Below, in pieces: positions 5,899 to 8,616 of a stretch of 8,616 nt of DNA. The DNA lies in the NCBI GenBank assembly GCA_034409055.1, contig DAOUMU010000372.1, positions 1-8,616 on the forward strand. Direction: 5' to 3'. Below the pieces are notes generated by a model, which was not told the origin of the DNA, did not search any database, and was given only the letters and a program-made list of their open reading frames with translations. How positions within the stretch are numbered: the first letter of the stretch is position 1; the number at the start of each line of letters is the position of its first letter. Source of the DNA: DAOUMU01 sp034409055 (lineage in GTDB: Bacteria > Chloroflexota > Anaerolineae > 4572-78 > J111). The position numbers and the translations under genes are program-made.

Positions 5899-5926
5899 AA
5901 GATACCATAAAGTTCAGATTTGACAA
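5899..5926 (-). promoter_or_regulatory. Candidate sigma-70 promoter of rimO
   Basis: On the minus strand TTGTCA (5926-5921, five of six to consensus) and TATCTT (5904-5899, four of six) are 16 nt apart. The start would lie near 5892, giving a leader of about 47 nt that contains the terminator-like hairpin and the ribosome-binding region. The promoter overlaps the 5' end of the plus-strand remnant. Confidence 0.4.
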
Positions 5927-6099
5927 TTTTGCCCCTCGAATTTTGTGCCGACGAAGGCAGCACCTTCGATCATTGGCCTATTAATCTTGTTCCTCCCGGT
6001 GGGTGGGTGCCCTTTGCCCTGACGGTTGCAGACATTCAAAGCACGGCCAACTTCGACTTGAGGGTTGAAGCTGAACCAAGTGACGAAACAATTACGTAA
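5911..6099 (+). pseudogene. Plus-strand remnant of a beta-rich protein, or unusual small gene
   Basis: This frame is open from after a stop at 5908-5910 to TAA at 6097-6099, about 62 codons. There is no ATG; TTG at 5920 or 5929 is the only possible start, with no clear Shine-Dalgarno. The product looks protein-like, with segments LEFCADEGSTFDHWPINLV, PPGGWVPFALTVADI and ANFDLRVEAEPSDETIT. The alternating hydrophobic pattern and Gly/Pro turns suggest the end of a beta-sandwich domain. The overlapping minus-strand frame lacks such character. It sits between two minus-strand genes, facing the other way. I read it as the 3' relic of a lost plus-strand gene; a real small gene with a TTG start cannot be excluded. 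The family is not recognised. Confidence 0.4.
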
Positions 6100-6122
6100 A
6101 CGACTCTCCGGGGAGGTTTCCC

Positions 6123-6971
6123 TCACTGCCCATGCAACCACCGGGCCTGCATCTCTGCCATCCGTCCGCTCTCCTCAAGCCGGGTTAAAGACCGATTGAC
6201 CGCCTCCAGCAACTCCCGGCTCTCGAGGTGAACGGCGGCGGCATACCACTCGTCGGTCAGGTAGGTCACAATTTTCAGCCCCCGAGGAAAGGCACTGACC
6301 CCACTAACCGCATCCACAATGGCTGCGTCAGCCTGGCCGCTGAATAGCACTGCCAGGGCCTCGGCCGCGGTAGCCTGACGCAGCAAGGTTATCCCCTCGA
6401 TTTCCCCTGCCAGTCGCCGTCCTTCCATATCGGCCTGGCTACCCCACTCGACGGCCACCGTCCGGCCGGCCAAATCCGCCACCGTATCAATCGACGCCTC
6501 ATCGGCGCGGGTGACCAACACCTGCCCGGCGTTGAAATAGTTGTGGGTGTAGGCCACGTCTTGCGTCCAACGTGGGTCGTAAGGCAGGCCGGAGATAATG
6601 ATATCCACCCGGCGGGCCAGGAGGGCATCATACAGGCCGTCAAAGCCAATGTTGACCACCTCTAGCTCAACCGCCAAATCGGCGGCTATGGCCCGGGCAA
6701 TATCCACGTCCAGGCCCACGATTTGGCCCTGACCGTCAATCATTTCAAAGGGGGGAAAGCTGGCGTCTAACCCCACCCGCAGACTCCCCCGCCGTCGAAT
6801 CTCGGCTAGCGTACCGTCATCACGAGGGGTAAGAAGAAGCCAGAGCACAGGTATTAAGCAGGCCAGGAAAACAATCGGGATGAGGACGTAAGACTTGATA
6901 CCTGAAACATGAATCCACCGGCGGGCAAATGACGTGAATCGTGACCCCACAGGGCAGATAACGTGAAGCAT
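6123..6971 (-). CDS. Membrane-anchored family 3 solute-binding protein (amino-acid ABC transporter type)
   Basis: This protein of up to 282 aa has the SBP_bac_3 fold found in binding proteins for polar amino acids and in sensory domains. A hydrophobic segment at about 28-47 (SYVLIPIVFLACLIPVLWLL) acts as signal or uncleaved anchor. The mature part starts at about 54 with LAEIRRRGSLRVGLDASFPPFEMID, followed by the family signature GLDVDIARAIA (86-96), FDGLYDALLARRVDIIISGL, a second lobe from DLAGRTVAVEWGSQAD, AAEALAVLFSGQADAAIVD and the closing helix NRSLTRLEESGRMAEMQARW. The mature length, about 230 residues, is normal. No permease or ATPase gene is adjacent, so it is an orphan here. The start is doubtful: ATG at 6971 has no Shine-Dalgarno, and the first 20 or so codons come from a copy of the CCCACAGGG repeat; GTG at 6950 is an alternative. 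C38 lies within the hydrophobic run and is a poor lipobox. Family secure; ligand and start are not. Confidence 0.88.
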   Translation of the reverse strand: MLHVICPVGSRFTSFARRWIHVSGIKSYVLIPIVFLACLIPVLWLLLTPRDDGTLAEIRRRGSLRVGLDASFPPFEMIDGQGQIVGLDVDIARAIAADLAVELEVVNIGFDGLYDALLARRVDIIISGLPYDPRWTQDVAYTHNYFNAGQVLVTRADEASIDTVADLAGRTVAVEWGSQADMEGRRLAGEIEGITLLRQATAAEALAVLFSGQADAAIVDAVSGVSAFPRGLKIVTYLTDEWYAAAVHLESRELLEAVNRSLTRLEESGRMAEMQARWLHGQ

Positions 6972-6980
6972 AGCGCGACC
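6941..6980 (-). repeat. Dispersed CCCACAGGG-core repeat, copy 2, overlapping the solute-binding-protein start
   Basis: It has the same 40-nt layout as copy 1: GTGACCCCACAGGG, then ATAACGT, GAAGCAT and AGCGCGA. It runs through the proposed ATG at 6971-6969 and supplies codons 2-10 or so (including Cys-Pro-Val-Gly-Ser), so the coding start has been built from, or invaded by, the repeat. Confidence 0.65.
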
Positions 6981-7007
6981 TAATCGTAACCAAAAGCGTC
7001 AAACATA

Positions 7008-7089
7008 GAGTATCAGTATATCCAAATTTGCTCTAGCTGGTCCACTCCGAGCTTGAAAATTGGATCTACTGAGTATCAGTGGATCCAAA
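7008..7089. repeat. Direct repeat pair with an embedded 29-nt palindrome
   Basis: GAGTATCAGTATATCCAAA (7008-7026) recurs as GAGTATCAGTGGATCCAAA (7071-7089), with two differences and a 63-bp offset. The second copy forms the right side of an imperfect palindrome at 7060-7088: TTGGATCTACTGA, a GTA loop, then TCAGTGGATCCAA, with one mismatched pair in 13. It lies in the spacer upstream of the solute-binding-protein gene. Confidence 0.65.
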
Positions 7090-7185
7090 GTATAAAGCGT
7101 AAAGTATGGAGCATGGAACGTAAGCCTATAGGACCAATGACGTAGTGCGTGGTCGATGAGGCATGGTGTATAATTAGGTAGTGCC
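7087..7185. repeat. Degenerate heptanucleotide array
   Basis: From 7087 the sequence reads as consecutive 7-nt units: AAAGTAT, AAAGCGT, AAAGTAT, GGAGCAT, GGAACGT. A CCTATAGG-centred insertion (copy 3 of the core repeat) follows, and the period resumes at 7137 with ATGACGT, AGTGCGT, GGTCGAT, GAGGCAT and GGTGTAT. Units mostly start with purines and end in CGT or AT. It resembles the short tandemly repeated heptamers (STRR) known from filamentous cyanobacteria. No gene is supported here. Confidence 0.6.
7120..7154 (-). repeat. Dispersed core repeat, copy 3 (diverged, with small deletion)
   Basis: The core is AAGCCTATAGGACCAATGACGT, read as AAGCCTATAGG and then ACCAATGACGT, followed by GCGTGGTC. 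It aligns to copy 1 with a gap of about 5 nt. Here the core CCCACAGGG has become CCTATAGG, which keeps the small inverted CC...GG pair. Confidence 0.45.
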
Positions 7186-7212
7186 TGAACCCATAGGGCC
7201 AGTGACATAACG
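7186..7212 (-). repeat. Dispersed core repeat, copy 4
   Basis: TGAACCCATAGGG followed by CCAGTGACATAACG matches the family consensus of core, then CCAGTGAC, in the same orientation as the other copies. It lies 35 bp past the stop of the glycoside hydrolase gene. Confidence 0.55.
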
Positions 7213-7246
7213 GTACCAGACACTTGTTCCCGTTCACCGTTTTGCT

Positions 7247-8401
7247 TCATCGGACCGCTTCCTCCCGGCTGTAGCCCTGGATTTCCAAATAAATGGGCTT
7301 GGGCTCAAAATCTGGGGTAACGAAGGTGAAATAATCTAAGTAGGTGCGAGTGGGCCAGGGATAACGAAAGGCCCACAGGGCGGCCATCTCGGCCCAGGGC
7401 CAGCTTTCAATCAATTCATAAGCCCGGATGGTGTTTTCGATGCGTTGGGCCGGTTTGACGGCCCGGGTCCAGCGGGGGTGGTCGTTCCAACCCCCTTCGG
7501 TGATGTAGATGGGTATGTCGGCGTAGCCGTTGTCAGCCAGCAGTTGGTGCACCAACTCTATCCGCCGAAAATTAATCACTGCCGGATCAGGTGGATCATC
7601 GGCCGGGAAACTCCAGCCGTAGGCATGGCCGGCCAGGCCGTCCATCACCTCACCTGCACCGGCATCGAGCATGCCTTGCAAATAGATCAGATCATTCATG
7701 GCCTGCTCGCTGCCGGGTGGAGCCAGGGTTGGGGCCAGGGCCCCGCCCAGAACTAGCACATCGGGGTGATCAGATTGTTGCACGCGCTGATAGGCCACGG
7801 TTAGCAACTTGGTATAGCCTGCCGGGTCAATCGGCTGAAAGCCCCACTCCAGGGCCAGGTTCGGCTCATTCCAGATGATGATCGCGGGGACCCGGTCGCC
7901 ATAACGGTCGACAAAGGCCTGGACGTAATCGCCAAAATCAAAATATCGGGCCAGGGGCAAAAAAGAAGAGGCCGAGTCATAGGGACGGGCCCATTCCGGC
8001 ACAAAGCCCAACCGGGCAATGACGGTTAATCCCTGCCGCTGGGCATGGTCAATGACCAAATCACTGTGGTCCCAATCGAAAAAGCCGGGAAAAGGCTCGT
8101 GATAAGCCCAGGGGAAATATTCGACAATCCAGGGTGCCCCCATCTCCCGAACCATTTCCAGGGTACGCTTGATTTTCCAGGGTTCGACCTCATCGGTCAA
8201 GCGGGTATGGACGCCTATTTTGGGATTGGTGGTGACCACAGTTTGTTGGGGACCTAACTCAATCTCCCGGGCCGGGCTAGCCGCGGGAACGAATAACAGC
8301 ACAATTAACAAACAAAGAATTAGGGGTGTAGGGCGTGAAACACAACACGCAACACGCAACACGCAACACGTGACCCCACAGGGCCAGTGGACAACCCTCA
8401 T
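7247..8401 (-). CDS. Secreted clan GH-A glycoside hydrolase
   Basis: From the ATG at 8401 the protein has 384 aa. It has a TIM-barrel layout of clan GH-A: GVHTRL, then MVREMGAPWIVEYFPWAYHEP, DLVIDHAQRQGLTVIARLGF, the acid/base motif IIIWNEPN (Glu179) and the nucleophile motif IYITEGGWND (Glu302), ending with ALWAFRYPW. These two Glu motifs are those of retaining enzymes such as GH5 and GH39; which family, and whether it acts on xylo-, gluco- or manno-type substrates, cannot be told. A hydrophobic segment PLILCLLIVLLFVPAASPA gives a signal peptide with cleavage near ASPA. The ATG overlaps the stop of the upstream membrane-protein gene as ATGA and has AGGAG 6 nt upstream, so this start is preferred to GTG at 8425. 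The signal peptide's n-region is unusually long and Cys-rich because the heptamer array and a core repeat lie within its codons. Confidence 0.87.
   Translation of the reverse strand: MRVVHWPCGVTCCVLRVACCVSRPTPLILCLLIVLLFVPAASPAREIELGPQQTVVTTNPKIGVHTRLTDEVEPWKIKRTLEMVREMGAPWIVEYFPWAYHEPFPGFFDWDHSDLVIDHAQRQGLTVIARLGFVPEWARPYDSASSFLPLARYFDFGDYVQAFVDRYGDRVPAIIIWNEPNLALEWGFQPIDPAGYTKLLTVAYQRVQQSDHPDVLVLGGALAPTLAPPGSEQAMNDLIYLQGMLDAGAGEVMDGLAGHAYGWSFPADDPPDPAVINFRRIELVHQLLADNGYADIPIYITEGGWNDHPRWTRAVKPAQRIENTIRAYELIESWPWAEMAALWAFRYPWPTRTYLDYFTFVTPDFEPKPIYLEIQGYSREEAVR
8341..8368. repeat. Tandem heptamer array inside the signal-peptide codons
   Basis: One CACAACA unit (8341-8347) is followed by three exact CGCAACA units (8348-8368). 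On the minus strand this codes the Cys/Val/Leu/Arg-rich run TCCVLRVACCV of the glycoside hydrolase n-region. The array abuts copy 5 of the core repeat. Confidence 0.75.
8369..8392 (-). repeat. Dispersed CCCACAGGG-core repeat, copy 5, inside the glycoside hydrolase start
   Basis: CGTGACCCCACAGGGCCAGT starts directly after the heptamer array and ends 7 nt inside the coding region, supplying residues around His-Trp-Pro-Cys-Gly-Val-Thr. The same DNA core is read in another frame in copy 2 (Cys-Pro-Val-Gly-Ser), so it is conserved as DNA and not as protein. Confidence 0.6.
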
Positions 8402-8616
8402 TGCTTGCTCCTGAGGAGCTTCCACGCGTCTCGCACAAACAGGAGCCCGGCAAAAAGTTGGAGTAGCCCTCCGAAGGCAGCCGCAGCCCCCACCCAGCGC
8501 CCACCAAACAGGGCCAAACCTGGCTGGCCAATGATCACCAACGGCAACCCAAGGTTGAACAGGACGAATACAACCAGGGGAGATGGAGGATGGGGGATAG
8601 GGGACGGGGGATAGGG
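8398..8616 (-). CDS. C-terminal 72 residues of a membrane protein (5' end outside window)
   Basis: The frame is open from the window edge to TGA at 8400-8398. Two hydrophobic segments are visible, LVVFVLFNLGLPLVIIG and WVGAAAAFGGLLQLFAGLLFV, joined by QPGLALFGGR and closed by a basic tail RDAWKLLRSKQ, expected on the cytoplasmic side. The visible N-terminal part, PYPPSPIPHPPSP, is proline-rich and coded by the G-rich heptamer array; it may be a surface loop. The stop overlaps the glycoside hydrolase start as ATGA, implying one transcript and translational coupling. The family is not recognised; the two helices could belong to a multi-pass oxidase-like, transporter or glycosyltransferase-type membrane protein. 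That this is coding is supported by composition and by the overlap. Confidence 0.7.
   Translation of the reverse strand, partial: PYPPSPIPHPPSPLVVFVLFNLGLPLVIIGQPGLALFGGRWVGAAAAFGGLLQLFAGLLFVRDAWKLLRSKQ
8580..8616 (+). repeat. G-rich heptamer array with G-quadruplex potential, inside coding sequence
   Basis: The plus strand reads as 7-nt units GGAGATG, GAGGATG, GGGGATA, GGGGACG and GGGGATA. The G-tracts at 8592-8596, 8600-8603, 8606-8610 and 8614-8616 are separated by 2-3 nt, a full quadruplex motif on the template strand of the membrane-protein gene. The array continues past the window edge. Confidence 0.7.

Noticed and set aside
5914..6141. Minus-strand open frame of 75 codons
   Set aside because: It overlaps the end of the solute-binding-protein gene, has an unconvincing composition and is antisense to the more protein-like plus-strand remnant.
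6853..6864. Lipobox around Cys38 of the solute-binding protein
   Set aside because: The motif FLAC has Phe at -3 and the Cys is in the middle of the hydrophobic run with further hydrophobic residues after it, so an uncleaved anchor is more likely.
7087..7185. CRISPR-like array
   Set aside because: The units are 7 nt, directly adjacent and degenerate, without spacers; no cas genes are present.
6999..7250. Minus-strand open frame of 83 codons with an ATGA overlap to the glycoside hydrolase stop
   Set aside because: It is translated from the heptamer array and repeat copies, has no domain-like character, and lacks a ribosome-binding site of note.
8402..8425. GTG at 8425 as start of the glycoside hydrolase
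   Set aside because: The ATG at 8401 has AGGAG at 6 nt and a coupled ATGA overlap with the upstream gene, while the GTG would add eight codons inside the membrane-protein reading frame without benefit.
8277..8531. Minus-strand open frame of 84 codons
   Set aside because: It is the wrong frame across the membrane-protein end and the glycoside hydrolase start, whose ATGA overlap and domains fix the real frames.
1..8616. tRNA or rRNA genes
   Set aside because: No T-loop-like GGTTCGAATCC context with a matching acceptor stem and no conserved rRNA segment was noticed by eye; a tRNAscan or Infernal run would settle it.

Overview
The window most likely comes from a member of the Chloroflexota (Anaerolineae-like). 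This is inferred from the C-terminal tail YLPVTIKN on a secreted protein, which resembles tails I recall on exported Chloroflexota proteins, from the gene mix, and from intergenic spaces rich in palindromes and heptanucleotide repeats. No rRNA, tRNA, CRISPR array, transposase or integrase was seen, and no marker gene fixes the taxonomy.

Layout. Positions 1-970 carry two plus-strand genes: the 3' end of a peptidoglycan-amidase-fold protein (zinc-ligand motif apparently lost) and an unrecognised 197-aa protein with a C-terminal coiled coil. A hairpin at 1025-1060 separates them from the rest of the window, which is read almost entirely on the minus strand. In transcription order that strand holds the C-terminus of a membrane protein (8616-8398), a secreted clan GH-A glycoside hydrolase coupled to it by an ATGA overlap (8401-7247), a repeat-rich gap, a membrane-anchored family 3 solute-binding protein (6971-6123), a plus-strand gene remnant (5911-6099), rimO (5845-4469) with a terminator-like hairpin in its leader, a repeat-rich gap with a rho-independent terminator, a 606-aa secreted multidomain carbohydrate-binding-type protein (3954-2134), a palindromic repeat, and a two-domain 3-mercaptopyruvate-type sulfurtransferase (1955-1113).

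The genes do not form one pathway. rimO modifies ribosomal protein S12, the sulfurtransferase handles sulfane sulfur, and the glycoside hydrolase, solute-binding protein and modular secreted protein suggest extracellular polysaccharide or solute use. The sulfurtransferase and rimO appear to have their own promoters.

The most unusual material is non-coding. A dispersed repeat with a CCCACAGGG-type core occurs about five times, always in one orientation, next to degenerate heptanucleotide arrays. Two copies overlap the 5' coding ends of exported-protein genes, in different reading frames. There are also a perfect 32-bp palindrome, a nested inverted repeat of about 54 bp, a 71-bp inverted repeat lying between a gene end and a promoter, and a G-rich heptamer array that encodes a proline-rich stretch. 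I see no clear new defence or metabolic system. The best candidates for novelty are this repeat family, the rimO leader hairpin and the unrecognised coiled-coil protein.
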